From Pusillimonas minor (GTDB lineage: Bacteria; Pseudomonadota; Gammaproteobacteria; Burkholderiales; Burkholderiaceae_B): DNA of 64,000 nucleotides. The stretch covers positions 308,955 through 372,954 of the forward strand of contig NZ_JACJUU010000003.1 of the NCBI RefSeq assembly GCF_014237865.1. The letters run 5' to 3'. Position 1 is the first letter of the stretch. Every line of letters starts with the position of its first letter. The notes under the pieces were generated by a model that made no database searches, was not told where the DNA came from, and worked only from the letters and a program-made list of their open reading frames with translations. Both the position numbers and the translations under genes were made by a program. Positions 25,796-36,264 of the stretch are shown here, piece after piece.

Positions 25796-27562
25796 TTACG
25801 TGCGCGTGCCGGGTTTCTGGTCGTCGTCGAGGTCGAGGTTAATGCCCTGAAGACGCTCGCGCACCATGTCTTCGGTAATGCCGGTGTCGGTCGTGTCGTC
25901 GGTGCGACCCACACGACGCAGCAACCACGCCACAACAAGCACAATAATTGCCAGGATGCCGGTAATGATGACCAGCAAGTTATCTTGAAACCACGACACA
26001 GGAGTGACAGCCTTGGAAGATGAGGAAGATGCCGACGAGGCATCGGATGAAGTCGTATTGCCGCCCGGCAACGATGCACCCGGCGTTGAAGTTGAGCCGG
26101 CCGACGGAGCGGTTACGACCAGGCCCTGGCCTGCTGTGCCAGCCGCTGAGGAGCCGCCGGTTGAGGTGCCTGAGCTGCCAGCCGCTGCGGTGCCAGCAGC
26201 GCTTTCGGTAGCGCCACCACCCGTACTGTTACCTGCGGCCGCACCAGCCTGGCCGGCACCCGCCGCGCCATTAGCGGCGGCGGTTGCGCCTTCGGTTGCA
26301 GACGATGCGCCGGCAGCCAGCGCCGTTGCTCCGCCGTTTGCCCCACCATTGGCCGCACCCGCTGATGCCTCTGCGCCCGAGGCGCCTGCCGATGCGCCTG
26401 CACCCGAGCCGGTATCGGCGCCAGACGCCAGATTAGATGCCGTTTGCGCCACTTGCCCGACGGCTTCGGCCAAAGCCTCGACACCGTCGGTTATGGCCTC
26501 GGTAGCTGCAGGGCCTTGCTGCTGCAAGGCCTGATTCAGGGTTTTGACGTTCTCTTCGAGGTCGGCAATGCGCTCGCGGACCTCTTCGGTATTTTTCTGG
26601 GTGGCCACACGGGTGTCGTCGTTGGCCTGCGTACCTGATGCCGATTGCGCCGAGGCCAAAACCAGCTTGTCGGCCGCATTTTGCGAAGCGCTGACGGACG
26701 CAGACGAAGCATTAGCGGCCGGTGAAACGCCGCCACGGTCGGTTGCGCCGGGCTGCAGGGGCGCGCCGGTTTGACGCGCCAGACGTTGCCGATATTGCGC
26801 AAATGCGGCGGCATGTTGCTGAAACACACGACGTGCCTGCGCGTCGGTAAGCGCGGTTAGCGCGGCCTGGTCGGGCACGACCAGCGACGCACCCGCCTTA
26901 ACGAGGTTAACGTTATCGTTGATGAATGCATTTGGGTTGGCCAGCTGCACCGCAACCATCCATTGATACAACGAGACACCAGGCACCGCATGGCGGCGCG
27001 CCAGCGAGAACATGGTGTCGCCCTGACGCACCTGGATAGCCGGGCGGCTTTCGCCCTGCCCCTGCGGCGGGCTACCCGCACCCGACGACGCCGACATAAC
27101 AGGCGCCTGGGATTGCGCCGCACGCACGACCTGCATGTCGGTGGGCGCCAGCAAACTGACCTGATGTTGTTGCTGCCCCGATGCCGAACGCACCAGAAGC
27201 AGTAAATCGGCCACATTGGCCGACAACGCTTGCGGCGAGCTGACGGTAATGGTGCGCGACCCGGCGCGCATGCCGTCGACCAAACCCACTTGCAAAGAGG
27301 AAAGATCGACAGGCGGGGTAAGACCGGCCTGCTGCCAGGCCGACGCCGGCGCCACCACAACCGACAACGACTGAACGTCGTCGGGCGTGAGGTTGTGCAC
27401 CGGCACTTGAATACGCAAGGGCTGGCCTGTTGGCGACAACAGGCGCGAATGCCCGAAACTCATCGCATGAACTGAACTGCTGAATGACGCGGCGGCCAAA
27501 ATAACCGCAGATACGACACGTAAAGACAACTTGTTGACAGCCCAGCGATGAGATTTATGCAT
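25796..27562 (-). CDS. FimV-like LysM-domain inner-membrane protein
   Basis: Protein of 588 aa resembling the N-terminal part of FimV, the peptidoglycan-linked hub for type IV pili and polar localisation. A signal sequence (about residues 1-33) is followed by the FimV N-domain ([20 protein letters not shown]), a LysM-like domain (about 175-232, [18 protein letters not shown]), a coiled-coil stretch (about 330-350), and a long Ala/Gly/Ser/Thr-rich low-complexity region (about 375-515). One membrane helix follows ([20 protein letters not shown]), then a short acidic cytoplasmic tail. The TPR-rich tail of Pseudomonas FimV is absent. The position between asd and truA is where fimV occurs in relatives. 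Confidence 0.82.
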   Translation of the reverse strand: MHKSHRWAVNKLSLRVVSAVILAAASFSSSVHAMSFGHSRLLSPTGQPLRIQVPVHNLTPDDVQSLSVVVAPASAWQQAGLTPPVDLSSLQVGLVDGMRAGSRTITVSSPQALSANVADLLLLVRSASGQQQHQVSLLAPTDMQVVRAAQSQAPVMSASSGAGSPPQGQGESRPAIQVRQGDTMFSLARRHAVPGVSLYQWMVAVQLANPNAFINDNVNLVKAGASLVVPDQAALTALTDAQARRVFQQHAAAFAQYRQRLARQTGAPLQPGATDRGGVSPAANASSASVSASQNAADKLVLASAQSASGTQANDDTRVATQKNTEEVRERIADLEENVKTLNQALQQQGPAATEAITDGVEALAEAVGQVAQTASNLASGADTGSGAGASAGASGAEASAGAANGGANGGATALAAGASSATEGATAAANGAAGAGQAGAAAGNSTGGGATESAAGTAAAGSSGTSTGGSSAAGTAGQGLVVTAPSAGSTSTPGASLPGGNTTSSDASSASSSSSKAVTPVSWFQDNLLVIITGILAIIVLVVAWLLRRVGRTDDTTDTGITEDMVRERLQGINLDLDDDQKPGTRT

Positions 27563-27563
27563 A

Positions 27564-28694
27564 TTAGAGTTCGCCCAAAGTAATGCGCAACATGCGACGC
27601 AGCGGCTCGGCAGCCCCCCACAAGAGTTGGTCGCCCACGGTGAAGGCGCTGAGGTACTGCGGCCCCATGGACATCTTGCGCAGACGGCCTACAGGAATGT
27701 CGAGTGTACCTGTAACAGCCACGGGCGTCAGCCCCTGCATTGTGGCTTCGCGCTCGTTCGGGATGACCTTGGCCCACTTGGAGCCCTCGCGAATGATGTC
27801 GGTGATTTCGTCGAGCGGAACATCGCGCTTGAGATGCAAGGTAAGCGCCTGGCTGTGGCAGCGCATCGCGCCGATACGCACGCAAAGACCGTCGATACGG
27901 GTAGGCTCGGTGCCAAAGGCCTCGCCACGACCCAGAATTTTGTTGGTCTCGGCTTCGGCTTTCCATTCTTCGCGCGACACGCCGTTACCCAGGTCTTTGT
28001 CGATCCAGGGGATAAGGCTGCCGGCCAGCGGCACGCCAAAATGGTCGCGCGGCAAGTCGGCGTCTTTTTGGGTTTGCAAGACACCGCGATCGATTTCGAG
28101 AATGGCCGATGCCGGATCGTCGAGCAGCGACTTGACCGACTGGTTGATGATGCCGAACTGGGTGAGCAGCTCGCGCATGTGCTGGGCACCGCCGCCAGAA
28201 GCCGCCTGGTAGGTCATGCTGGTCATCCAGTCGACCAGGTCGTTGTTGAACAGACCTGCCAGACCCATCAGCATGCAGCTGACTGTGCAGTTGCCGCCCA
28301 CAAAGTTTTTAACGCCACGCTGCAACGCGGCATCGATAACCGCCCGGTTGACCGGGTCGAGCACGATGATTGCGTCGTCTTTCATGCGCAGGGTGCTGGC
28401 CGCGTCAATCCAGACGCCATCCCAACCTGCGGCGCGCAGCTTGGGATAGACCTCGGAGGTGTAATCGCCGCCCTGGGCCGTAACAATAATGGGCAGCTTT
28501 TTCAGGGTCTCAATGTCGTAGGCATTTTGCAGCGGACCTGCGCCATCGGCCCAGGCCGGTGCCTTGCCACCGGCATTGCTGGTGGAAAAGAAAACGGGCT
28601 GGAACAAAGAAAAATCGTTTTCGTCGCGCATGCGCTGCATGAGCACCGAACCAACCATGCCGCGCCAGCCGACCAAACCTACTGATTGAGTCAT
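27564..28694 (-). CDS. asd: Aspartate-semialdehyde dehydrogenase
   Basis: NADPH-dependent enzyme at the branch to lysine, threonine, methionine and diaminopimelate; 376 aa, matching the gram-negative Asd form. The N-terminal nucleotide-binding [14 protein letters not shown] and the catalytic cysteine in [13 protein letters not shown] are present, with the catalytic histidine expected in [12 protein letters not shown]. It lies between leuB and the fimV-like gene. The start at 28694 is a clear family N-terminus ([12 protein letters not shown]). Confidence 0.96.
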   Translation of the reverse strand: MTQSVGLVGWRGMVGSVLMQRMRDENDFSLFQPVFFSTSNAGGKAPAWADGAGPLQNAYDIETLKKLPIIVTAQGGDYTSEVYPKLRAAGWDGVWIDAASTLRMKDDAIIVLDPVNRAVIDAALQRGVKNFVGGNCTVSCMLMGLAGLFNNDLVDWMTSMTYQAASGGGAQHMRELLTQFGIINQSVKSLLDDPASAILEIDRGVLQTQKDADLPRDHFGVPLAGSLIPWIDKDLGNGVSREEWKAEAETNKILGRGEAFGTEPTRIDGLCVRIGAMRCHSQALTLHLKRDVPLDEITDIIREGSKWAKVIPNEREATMQGLTPVAVTGTLDIPVGRLRKMSMGPQYLSAFTVGDQLLWGAAEPLRRMLRITLGEL

Positions 28695-28727
28695 AAAAAA
28701 TTCACCTGATAGTTAAAAATAAACGTT

Positions 28728-29804
28728 CTATTCTAACGCTTTAAGTACAGCGTCGCCCATTTCGGACGTCGAAACGCGTGTCGTACCGGCCTCGTAGATG
28801 TCTGCAGTGCGCAACCCCTGCTGCAAAACTTTCTGTACCGCTGCCTCGATACGGTCGGCCTGAGGCGCGGCATCGAGCGAATAACGCAGCATCATGGCGG
28901 CCGACAAAATGGTGGCCAGCGGGTTGGCGATGTTTTTGCCGGCAATATCGGGGGCCGAACCATGGCTGGGCTCGTACAACCCCTGGTTCGACGCATTCAG
29001 CGAGGCCGACGGCAACATGCCAATCGAACCCGTCAGCATGGCCGCTTCGTCGGACAGAATATCGCCGAACAGGTTGCCCGTAACAATGACGTCGAAAGCC
29101 TTGGGCGCGCGCACCAATTGCATGGCGGCATTGTCAACGTACATGTGGGTCAGTTCGACATCGGGGTATTCTTTGGCGACGTCAATCATGATGTCACGCC
29201 AGAACTGCGAGGTTTCGAGCACATTGGCTTTGTCAACGCTGCACAGCTTTTTACCGCGCTTGCGGGCCGCCTGGAAGGCCACATGACCGATACGACGCAC
29301 TTCAGTTTCGGCGTAGTGCATGGTGTCGAACCCCTGACGATCACCCTTGAAGGGGCCGTCGGACAGCTCGCGCACACCACGGGGCTGACCAAAATAGATA
29401 TCGCCGGTCAGCTCGCGCACAATCAAGATGTCAAGGCCGGCCACCACTTCGGGCTTGAGCGATGAGGCGTTGGCCAGTTCGGGGTACAAAATGGCCGGGC
29501 GCAGGTTGGCAAACAAACCCAAAGCGCGGCGCAGGCCCAAAATAGCTTGTTCCGGGCGGTGTTCGCGCGGCAGGTTGTCATATTTCCAGTCGCCCACGGC
29601 GCCAAACAAAATGGCGTCGGCCTTTTTGGCCAGCTCGAGGGTAACGGGTGGCAGGGGGTGACCATGCTGGTCGTAGGCCGCGCCGCCCACCGGTTGGGTT
29701 TCAAGATCCAGATCAAGCTTCAGGGCGCCCAGAACGCGCACGGCCTGCTCAATAATTTCTGTACCAATCCCGTCGCCGGGCAACACCGCAATTTTTTTAG
29801 TCAT
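28728..29804 (-). CDS. leuB: 3-isopropylmalate dehydrogenase
   Basis: Oxidative decarboxylase of leucine synthesis, 358 aa. The start at 29804 gives [17 protein letters not shown]; the upstream extension comes from the leuD-leuB gap and is not conserved. Family segments include [28 protein letters not shown] and the NAD-binding [20 protein letters not shown]. It follows leuD by 132 bases. That gap holds two hairpins (GGCCCGC/GCGGGCC near 29838 and GTGCTG/CAGCAC near 29862) that could act as processing or attenuation sites. Confidence 0.96.
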   Translation of the reverse strand: MTKKIAVLPGDGIGTEIIEQAVRVLGALKLDLDLETQPVGGAAYDQHGHPLPPVTLELAKKADAILFGAVGDWKYDNLPREHRPEQAILGLRRALGLFANLRPAILYPELANASSLKPEVVAGLDILIVRELTGDIYFGQPRGVRELSDGPFKGDRQGFDTMHYAETEVRRIGHVAFQAARKRGKKLCSVDKANVLETSQFWRDIMIDVAKEYPDVELTHMYVDNAAMQLVRAPKAFDVIVTGNLFGDILSDEAAMLTGSIGMLPSASLNASNQGLYEPSHGSAPDIAGKNIANPLATILSAAMMLRYSLDAAPQADRIEAAVQKVLQQGLRTADIYEAGTTRVSTSEMGDAVLKALE

Positions 29805-29936
29805 AACGTATCTATAAAAATAATTATCAGAAACAGCTTGGCCCGCGATAGCGGGCCGCTGTGTGCTGCGACCGAAGCGACGACAGCACAGACAAGGCCG
29901 GCGCACCCATTGGGGTACGCAAGCCTTCGGGATGGA

Positions 29937-30587
29937 TCAGACCCCGGGCTGGCCCACCAACCAGGGGTGGCGCGCCAGACGCTCGGCTTCGAAAGCCTTG
30001 ATCTTGTCGGCCTTTTGCAGGGTCATGCCGATATCGTCCAGGCCGTTCAGCAAACAATGCTTGCGGAAAGGCTCGATATCGAAAGACAGCTCACGGCCGT
30101 CGTCGGTGACGATTTTTTGCGCGTCCAGGTCAATACTTAAGCGGTAACCGGCTTTGGCGTTGACGTCATCGAACAAGCGGGAAATTTCCGCTTCGGGCAA
30201 GACGATGGGCAACAAACCGTTTTTAAAGCAGTTATTGAAGAAAATATCTGCAAACGACGGCGCCAGAATGGCCCTGAAGCCAAACTGCAGCAAGGCCCAG
30301 GGCGCGTGCTCGCGACTGGAGCCGCAACCAAAGTTTTTACGCGCCAACAACACCGAGGCGCCCTGGTAGCGTTCTTGGTTAAGCACGAAGTCGGGGTTTA
30401 ACGGCCGCTTGCTGTTGTCCATGCCGGGTTCGCCATGGTCAAGATAACGCAGGGTGTCGAACAAGTTGGGGCCAAAGCCCGTGCGTTTGATTGACTTGAG
30501 AAACTGCTTGGGCATGATCAGGTCGGTATCGACGTTCTCGCGATCGAGAGGCGCCACCAGACCTTGGTGTGTAGTAAATGCTTGCAT
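29937..30587 (-). CDS. leuD: 3-isopropylmalate dehydratase small subunit
   Basis: Swivelling-domain subunit of isopropylmalate isomerase, 216 aa. The N-terminus ([20 protein letters not shown]) and active-site strand ([15 protein letters not shown]) are typical. It begins 12 bases after leuC, and the two form the functional heterodimer. Nothing unusual is seen. Confidence 0.96.
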   Translation of the reverse strand: MQAFTTHQGLVAPLDRENVDTDLIMPKQFLKSIKRTGFGPNLFDTLRYLDHGEPGMDNSKRPLNPDFVLNQERYQGASVLLARKNFGCGSSREHAPWALLQFGFRAILAPSFADIFFNNCFKNGLLPIVLPEAEISRLFDDVNAKAGYRLSIDLDAQKIVTDDGRELSFDIEPFRKHCLLNGLDDIGMTLQKADKIKAFEAERLARHPWLVGQPGV

Positions 30588-30599
30588 GGATAACCTCTT

Positions 30600-32000
30600 T
30601 TAAATAGCGCGAACGTCGACAAAATGGCCGGCTACCGCGGCAGCGGCTGCCATGGCCGGGCTGACGAGATGGGTACGACCACCCTGCCCCTGACGCCCTT
30701 CAAAGTTGCGGTTTGACGTAGACGCGCAACGCTCGCCCGGCTCAAGACGGTCGGCATTCATGGCCAGACACATAGAACAACCCGGGTCGCGCCATTCGAA
30801 GCCCGCTTCGATAAAGATTTTGTCGAGGCCTTCTTGTTCGGCCTGGGCCTTGACCAACCCCGAACCCGGCACCACCAGGGCCTGCTTGATATTGGCCGCT
30901 ACACGCTTGCCGCGCACCACCGCTGCTGCTTCGCGCATGTCTTCGATGCGCGAGTTGGTGCATGACCCGATGAAGATAACGTCGGGGCGAATTTCGGTAA
31001 TAGGGGTATTGGGTTCGAGCCCCATATACTTGAGCGCACCCTCGATACCGCTGCGACGGACCGGATCGGACTCGAGCGCAGGATCGGGCACTCGCCCGTC
31101 GACAGGCAATACCATTTCGGGCGAGGTACCCCAGGTCACCTGTGGCTGGATGTCTGCCGCGTTCAGTTCGACCACGCGGTCGAAGTGCGCACCGTCATCG
31201 CTGTGCAATGTCTTCCAGTAGGCAACGGCCTGATCCCATTGCTCGCCCTTGGGGGCATAGGGGCGGCCACGGAAATATTCGATGGTTTTGTCATCGACCG
31301 CGACCATACCCGAACGCGCACCGGCCTCGATGGCCATATTACAGACCGTCATGCGGCCCTCGATAGACAGGCTGCGCACGGCGCTGCCGCCGAACTCGAT
31401 GGCATAACCCGTGGCACCGGCCGTACCGATTTGCCCGATGACGTAAAGCACGAGATCTTTGGCGGTGCAGCCGCGCGGCAAGTCGCCCTCGACCTTGATC
31501 AACATGTTTTTGCTCTTTTTCATGAGCAAGGTTTGCGTGGCCAGCACGTGCTCGACCTCGGACGTACCAATACCAAACGCCAGGGCGCCAATGGCACCGT
31601 GAGTGCTGGTGTGCGAGTCGCCGCAGACAACCGTCATGCCGGGCAACGTCGCGCCCTGTTCGGGGCCAATCACGTGCACGATGCCTTGACGCAGGTCGGT
31701 CATGCGAAACTCGGTAATGCCGAAGGTTTCGCAGTTTTTGTCGAGCGTCTCGACCTGCAAGCGGGAAATGTCGTCTTTAATACCCTGGTCGCGCCCGGCA
31801 GTGGGCACGTTGTGGTCGGCCACGGCCAGGTTGGCGCTAATACGCCAGGGTTTGCGGCTGGTCAGTTCCAGGCCCTCGAAGGCTTGAGGGCTGGTGACTT
31901 CGTGCAACAACTGTCGGTCAATGTACAGCAGACAGGTGCCGTCGGTTTCTTCGTGCACAACATGTGCAGACCATAATTTATCGTACAGTGTTTGGGCCAT
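30600..32000 (-). CDS. leuC: 3-isopropylmalate dehydratase large subunit
   Basis: Aconitase-fold subunit carrying a [4Fe-4S] cluster, 466 aa. Cluster cysteines lie in [12 protein letters not shown] and in [13 protein letters not shown]. The start at 32000 gives [18 protein letters not shown]; a longer frame running into the promoter region is not conserved. It heads leuC-leuD-leuB-asd-fimV-truA, all in the same direction. A promoter and an inverted repeat lie upstream. Confidence 0.97.
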   Translation of the reverse strand: MAQTLYDKLWSAHVVHEETDGTCLLYIDRQLLHEVTSPQAFEGLELTSRKPWRISANLAVADHNVPTAGRDQGIKDDISRLQVETLDKNCETFGITEFRMTDLRQGIVHVIGPEQGATLPGMTVVCGDSHTSTHGAIGALAFGIGTSEVEHVLATQTLLMKKSKNMLIKVEGDLPRGCTAKDLVLYVIGQIGTAGATGYAIEFGGSAVRSLSIEGRMTVCNMAIEAGARSGMVAVDDKTIEYFRGRPYAPKGEQWDQAVAYWKTLHSDDGAHFDRVVELNAADIQPQVTWGTSPEMVLPVDGRVPDPALESDPVRRSGIEGALKYMGLEPNTPITEIRPDVIFIGSCTNSRIEDMREAAAVVRGKRVAANIKQALVVPGSGLVKAQAEQEGLDKIFIEAGFEWRDPGCSMCLAMNADRLEPGERCASTSNRNFEGRQGQGGRTHLVSPAMAAAAAVAGHFVDVRAI

Positions 32001-32039
32001 GACAAGACTCTTGAGTAATTTGAAGAAGGCTACGCAGCT

Positions 32040-32067
32040 ATTATGACAGCGCAGAAAGCTAGTACAA
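32040..32067 (-). promoter_or_regulatory. Candidate leuC promoter
   Basis: The minus strand reads TTGTAC, a 16-base spacer, then CATAAT. It lies 40 bases before the leuC start codon. Confidence 0.5.
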
Positions 32068-32081
32068 GTGCAGTAGATATA

Positions 32082-32100
32082 CTGGTATAAGCAGTACCAG
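32082..32100. promoter_or_regulatory. Inverted repeat upstream of leuC promoter
   Basis: CTGGTA-N7-TACCAG lies 15 bases upstream of the proposed -35 box, an activator-like position. Regulator unknown; LysR-type binding is only a guess. Confidence 0.4.
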
Positions 32101-32179
32101 CCTGAGCGACAGACGTACAACGCGCACCCGCTTTGAACAAGGGCTCATGGCACTGGCACTACTAAAGCCGCATACCGCG

Positions 32180-33010
32180 TTAGCGGCGGCTTTGCTGGTA
32201 AAGCGGCATCATTTGCGCGGCAATATTCTGTAAATCGGCAATACGGGTGTCAGCCGACGGGTGCGTCGACAAGAATTCGGGCTGCCCCGCCCCGCCGCTT
32301 GCCGCAGACATTTTTTGCCACAAGGTTACCGCAGCGTAAGGGTCGTAACCTGCACGCGCGGCCAGCTCAACCCCCATACGGTCGGCCTCGATTTCGTGAG
32401 TACGGCTGTTGGGCAAGGTAAACATGACGTTGGTCAGCGCGCCGCCCAGGTCGGCCGAAGCCTGGCTGCCGGTAACAGCAGCCAGCACCGACAACCCGAT
32501 ATTGGCCGCCATTTGCTGCGACACCTGCTCGCGGGCATGTTCACGCAAGGCATGCGCAATTTCATGGCCAATTACGGCGGCCAGTTCGGCGTCGGTAGCT
32601 TTTAGTTTGTCGATCAGGCCAGTGTAGACGGCGATTTTCCCGCCCGGCATGCACCAGGCGTTGATTTCGTTTGACTTGAGCACATGAACTTGCCAGTTCC
32701 ATTGCGTGGCGTCGGGTCGGAACACGCCGACCTGGGCAATAAGGCGCCGCGCAATGGCTTGCACACGGCGGGTTTGTGCCGCATTGACGTCAAGGGCCCC
32801 TTGCGCGCGTGCCTGGGAAATCAGCGCGCTGTATTGCGAGGCGGCCTCTTGTTGCAATTGCTGCTCGGACACCAGGCTGGACATGTATTGCTGACGCTGA
32901 ATACCCACGGCGCCCGAACCGGTCGTTTGAACAGCCGCACACCCGGCAAGCGTCAGCGCGAGTGTGACGGCCCCGACAGAAAGAAAACGACGCATGGCAA
33001 CAAACTTCAT
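32180..33010 (-). CDS. M48-family metalloprotease lipoprotein
   Basis: Periplasmic zinc protease, 276 aa, of the LoiP/BepA-like M48 group. The start at 33010 has AAGGAG seven bases upstream. A lipoprotein signal with lipobox LAGC puts the lipidated cysteine at residue 24. Zinc ligands are HEIAH (149-153) and the glutamate in HEIEADRMG about 60 residues later. There are no TPR repeats, which distinguishes it from BepA. Such proteases are implicated in outer-membrane protein quality control; the specific substrate is unknown. It stands between leuC and aroC on the minus strand. Confidence 0.92.
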   Translation of the reverse strand: MKFVAMRRFLSVGAVTLALTLAGCAAVQTTGSGAVGIQRQQYMSSLVSEQQLQQEAASQYSALISQARAQGALDVNAAQTRRVQAIARRLIAQVGVFRPDATQWNWQVHVLKSNEINAWCMPGGKIAVYTGLIDKLKATDAELAAVIGHEIAHALREHAREQVSQQMAANIGLSVLAAVTGSQASADLGGALTNVMFTLPNSRTHEIEADRMGVELAARAGYDPYAAVTLWQKMSAASGGAGQPEFLSTHPSADTRIADLQNIAAQMMPLYQQSRR

Positions 33011-33138
33011 CTTCACTCTCCTTCACGCCAATACAGCCTGCCCGGCGCCTTGGCGAAACTAACCGTAAACGTGTCGACACTGAAACGGCACTGGCCGCAA
33101 AGCGCGCCCGCCTGTAGCCAAGGCGCGCTAGCGGCCCA

Positions 33139-34197
33139 CTAACCGCACTGAGCGCGGTGACGCAGCGCGTGATCCATAAGAATAATCGCCAGCAAGGCCT
33201 CGGCAATGGGCGTTGCACGAATGCCCACGCACGGGTCGTGACGACCCAGCGTTTGCACCTGCACGGGTTCGTTGGCACGGTTAACCGAACGGCGCTCGAC
33301 ACGAATGCTGGACGTGGGCTTGATGGCCAGCGACACCAGCAAGGGCTGGCCCGACGAAATACCGCCCAACACCCCACCCGCGTGGTTGGTTTCAAACCCG
33401 TCGGGGGTAATTTCATCGCCGTGCTCGGAGCCGCGTTGCGTAATGCACCCAAAGCCGGCCCCGATAGACACCCCCTTAACGGCGTTCAGGCCCATCATGG
33501 CATGCGCAATGTCGGCGTCAAGGCGGTCGTAAAGCGGCTCGCCCCACCCCGCCGGCACACCCTCGGCAACAACTTCGATGCGTGCACCAATGGAGTCTCC
33601 GTCGCGACGCAGCTGATCCATGAACGCTTCGAGCTCGGGAATGACGTCGGCGTTGGGCGCAAAAAACGGGTTGTTGTCAACGTGCGACCAATCTTGAAAC
33701 GGGATGGAAACAGGGCCCAACTGGCTCATGTAGCCACGAACCTTGACGCCATAAGTTTGCGCCAACCACTTTTTGGCAATAGCCCCTGCAGCCACTGTGG
33801 GCGCCGTCAGGCGCGCCGACGAACGGCCCCCGCCGCGCGGATCACGATGCTCGTATTTTTTCCAGTAGGCGTAGTCGGCGTGGCCAGGACGAAAAGTATC
33901 GGCAATATTGCTGTAGTCTTTGCTGCGGGCATCGGTGTTACGGATAAGCAAACCAATCGGCGTGCCGGTGGTCACCCCCTCGTACAGGCCCGACAAAATT
34001 TCAACCTGGTCGGCCTCCTGGCGCTGCGTCACGTGGCGCGATGTGCCCGGGCGACGGCGGTCGAGCTCGGCCTGGATATCGTCGGCCGACAAGGCCAGCC
34101 CGGGGGGGCAGCCATCGACGACGGCACCAATGGCGGGGCCATGCGATTCGCCAAAATTAGAAACACAGAACAACTTGCCTAGAGTATTGCCGGACAT
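33139..34197 (-). CDS. aroC: Chorismate synthase
   Basis: Last enzyme of the shikimate pathway, using reduced FMN; 352 aa. Signature segments are [38 protein letters not shown], the FMN-site [15 protein letters not shown] and [20 protein letters not shown]. The start at 34197 ([20 protein letters not shown]) is canonical. The product feeds the TrpF-containing pathway. It is followed by the M48 lipoprotein gene on the same strand. Confidence 0.97.
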   Translation of the reverse strand: MSGNTLGKLFCVSNFGESHGPAIGAVVDGCPPGLALSADDIQAELDRRRPGTSRHVTQRQEADQVEILSGLYEGVTTGTPIGLLIRNTDARSKDYSNIADTFRPGHADYAYWKKYEHRDPRGGGRSSARLTAPTVAAGAIAKKWLAQTYGVKVRGYMSQLGPVSIPFQDWSHVDNNPFFAPNADVIPELEAFMDQLRRDGDSIGARIEVVAEGVPAGWGEPLYDRLDADIAHAMMGLNAVKGVSIGAGFGCITQRGSEHGDEITPDGFETNHAGGVLGGISSGQPLLVSLAIKPTSSIRVERRSVNRANEPVQVQTLGRHDPCVGIRATPIAEALLAIILMDHALRHRAQCG

Positions 34198-34280
34198 GAT
34201 TAACGGTATTTTTGAATGGGGTCAATGGTAGACGGGCAAGCCACGCAGCGGCCAACCCGGAACAGAACACGATTATTGCA

Positions 34281-35783
34281 TTATGACGAACAACTGACGG
34301 CCAGACCGCGCGCCCAATCGGGTGCCGGGGCCGCATAAGCCTCAAAACCGGGGCGTTCAGTAAACGGGTCTTGCAACAGCATCAGCAAGGTTTCGATTTC
34401 GGTGGCATCGTCGCGCAATGCAGCATCGATGGCTTGCTGGGCCAGGTGGTTACGCAACACATACAGCGGGTTGGCCGCGTTCATGCGGGCCACACGGGCT
34501 TCGGGGCTTTGGTCGTCGGCCGCCAGCCTTGCGGCGTACTGCGCCAGCCAGGCCCGGGCGGCATCGGGCTGCGTAAACAATGACAAGAAACGGGCCGGGT
34601 CTTGCGGCGCCTGCGCCAGGTACCTGAACGACAAGGTAAAGTCGGCCGACTGGGTATGCAGCAAGCGCCACCAGTCGTCGACCAGCTGAGCATCGGTGTC
34701 TTCATCCCAGTGTGTCAGGCCAAACTTGCGCACCAGATTCGCCTGATAGGTCTGCAAAAACGCGGGTTCGAATTCTTGCAGCTGCGCCTTGAGCGCGTCG
34801 GGTTCGATATCCAGCCCCGTCAGGGCGCTGGCCAGGCGGTAAAGGTTCCAGTTCATGACCGACGGCTGCACATTCCAGGCGTACCGGCCATGGGTGTCGG
34901 TGTGGTTGCAAATATGGTTAACCTGGAAGGCGTCCATAAACCCATAAGGGCCGTAGTCAAGTGTCAGGCCAAGCACCGACATATTGTCGGTGTTCATGAC
35001 GCCATGGCAAAAACCAACGGTTTGCCAATCGGCCACCAAACGGGCCGAACGGCGCACGACCTCGCCCAGAAACTTGAGCGCCATGTTTTGCAGGGGATTG
35101 GCCCCGCCAAGATCGTCGTCATCAGGCGATGCCTGGGCGCATTGCGGATAAAACCGCTGAACGACGTATTCGAGCAGCGTTTTTAAATGATCGGGATGAT
35201 TGGCCCAATGCTCGAACGACCCAAACCTGACAAAACTGGGCGACACCCGGGTGACCACTGCCGCCGTTTCAACAGTCTCGCGATAGATTGGGTCGTCGGC
35301 CACGACCAGGGCCAGCGAGCGCGTGGTGGGAATGCCCAACCCAGCCATGGCCTCGGCTGCGAGGTATTCGCGCACCGACGAACGCACCACCGCCCGGCCA
35401 TCGCCCCGTCGGGAATAAGGCGTCATGCCCGAACCCTTCAGTTGCAGCTCGAAAGGGCCCTGATCGGTGATGATTTCGCCCAGCAAATGGGCACGACCGT
35501 CGCCCAGTTGCCCGGCCCACACCCCAAACTGATGCCCACTGTACACGGCTGCCAGGGCAATACCCCCCGGCAACGGATGGTTGCCGGCGACCACATCAAG
35601 AAACCCGGGCGAGGACAGGTCGGCCGGCGACAAGCCCAGCATGTGGGCCACCTGGGGGTTGGCATGCAGCAACCGCGGCCGTACCAGCGGTTGCGTGGGC
35701 AACGCGGTGTAAAAATCGCCCGGCAAGCCGGCGAACGAATTGCCGACATTTAACCGGCCAAATGGCGAGCTGGCAGTATTCAT
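34281..35783 (-). CDS. selO: SelO protein adenylyltransferase (YdiU family)
   Basis: Pseudokinase-fold enzyme that transfers AMP from ATP to hydroxyl side chains of proteins; E. coli SelO acts on redox proteins. The 500-aa protein has the conserved N-terminal FAGLPGDFYTALPTQPL, nucleotide-binding LQLKGSGMTPYSRRGDGRAV, and GVMNTDNMSVLGLTLDYGPYGFMD with the metal-binding Asn/Asp residues. The C-terminal selenocysteine of eukaryotic SelO is absent, but the protein ends in SCSS. Its start overlaps the stop of the DUF2069 gene by 4 bases. Confidence 0.93.
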   Translation of the reverse strand: MNTASSPFGRLNVGNSFAGLPGDFYTALPTQPLVRPRLLHANPQVAHMLGLSPADLSSPGFLDVVAGNHPLPGGIALAAVYSGHQFGVWAGQLGDGRAHLLGEIITDQGPFELQLKGSGMTPYSRRGDGRAVVRSSVREYLAAEAMAGLGIPTTRSLALVVADDPIYRETVETAAVVTRVSPSFVRFGSFEHWANHPDHLKTLLEYVVQRFYPQCAQASPDDDDLGGANPLQNMALKFLGEVVRRSARLVADWQTVGFCHGVMNTDNMSVLGLTLDYGPYGFMDAFQVNHICNHTDTHGRYAWNVQPSVMNWNLYRLASALTGLDIEPDALKAQLQEFEPAFLQTYQANLVRKFGLTHWDEDTDAQLVDDWWRLLHTQSADFTLSFRYLAQAPQDPARFLSLFTQPDAARAWLAQYAARLAADDQSPEARVARMNAANPLYVLRNHLAQQAIDAALRDDATEIETLLMLLQDPFTERPGFEAYAAPAPDWARGLAVSCSS

Positions 35784-36214
35784 TTGACGCCCGACGCCGA
35801 ATTGCCTGCGTTGTCGGCGCCGCCCTGCCCGGCCGAAGCCTGGGCCTTCTTGGCCGCCTTGACGGCCTTTTTGGCCGGCATGACGTACAAAATGGCGCAC
35901 AGGTAAAACACCAGCGACAACACGATTTCGACGCCGCCCAGCATGGCCGACAAGGGGGACGGGTCGGAATAGGCCCGGACGACGCCTTCCATGAAGTACA
36001 GCAATATAAGCATGGATGCCCATTGCAGCGTGTACACGCTGCCCTTCAGCACGCCCCGCAAGGGCAACAAAAGGGGCAACACTTTAAGCACCAGCAACGA
36101 GCCGCCCGGGCGCAACGGCGCCAGGCCGAGCTCCCAGACCAGACACAACACGATAAGGCCCACCAGTGACGCAATGGCGCCATAGCGGTAAACAGGATTA
36201 AGTTGGGGTTTCAT
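35780..36214 (-). CDS. DUF2069 family inner-membrane protein
   Basis: Small membrane protein, 144 aa, with four predicted helices (about 12-30, 38-55, 62-80, 92-115) and a Lys/Ala-rich cytoplasmic tail ending in a glycine-rich segment. The motif PLLLPLRGVLKGSVYTLQWASML matches the DUF2069 family, which has no established function. It is coupled to selO by a 4-base overlap and lies 50 bases from the divergent yihY-like gene. Linkage with yihY-like genes is common in betaproteobacteria. Confidence 0.85.
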   Translation of the reverse strand: MKPQLNPVYRYGAIASLVGLIVLCLVWELGLAPLRPGGSLLVLKVLPLLLPLRGVLKGSVYTLQWASMLILLYFMEGVVRAYSDPSPLSAMLGGVEIVLSLVFYLCAILYVMPAKKAVKAAKKAQASAGQGGADNAGNSASGVK

Positions 36215-36264
36215 GCTGGTATTATTACCCGAATGCCGATCTTCGTCATGAACGCCACCACCGA

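Noticed and set aside
26004..26534. Alanine/proline-rich plus-strand frame opposite the fimV-like gene
   Set aside because: Arises from the low-complexity Ala/Gly/Ser repeat of the real gene on the other strand.
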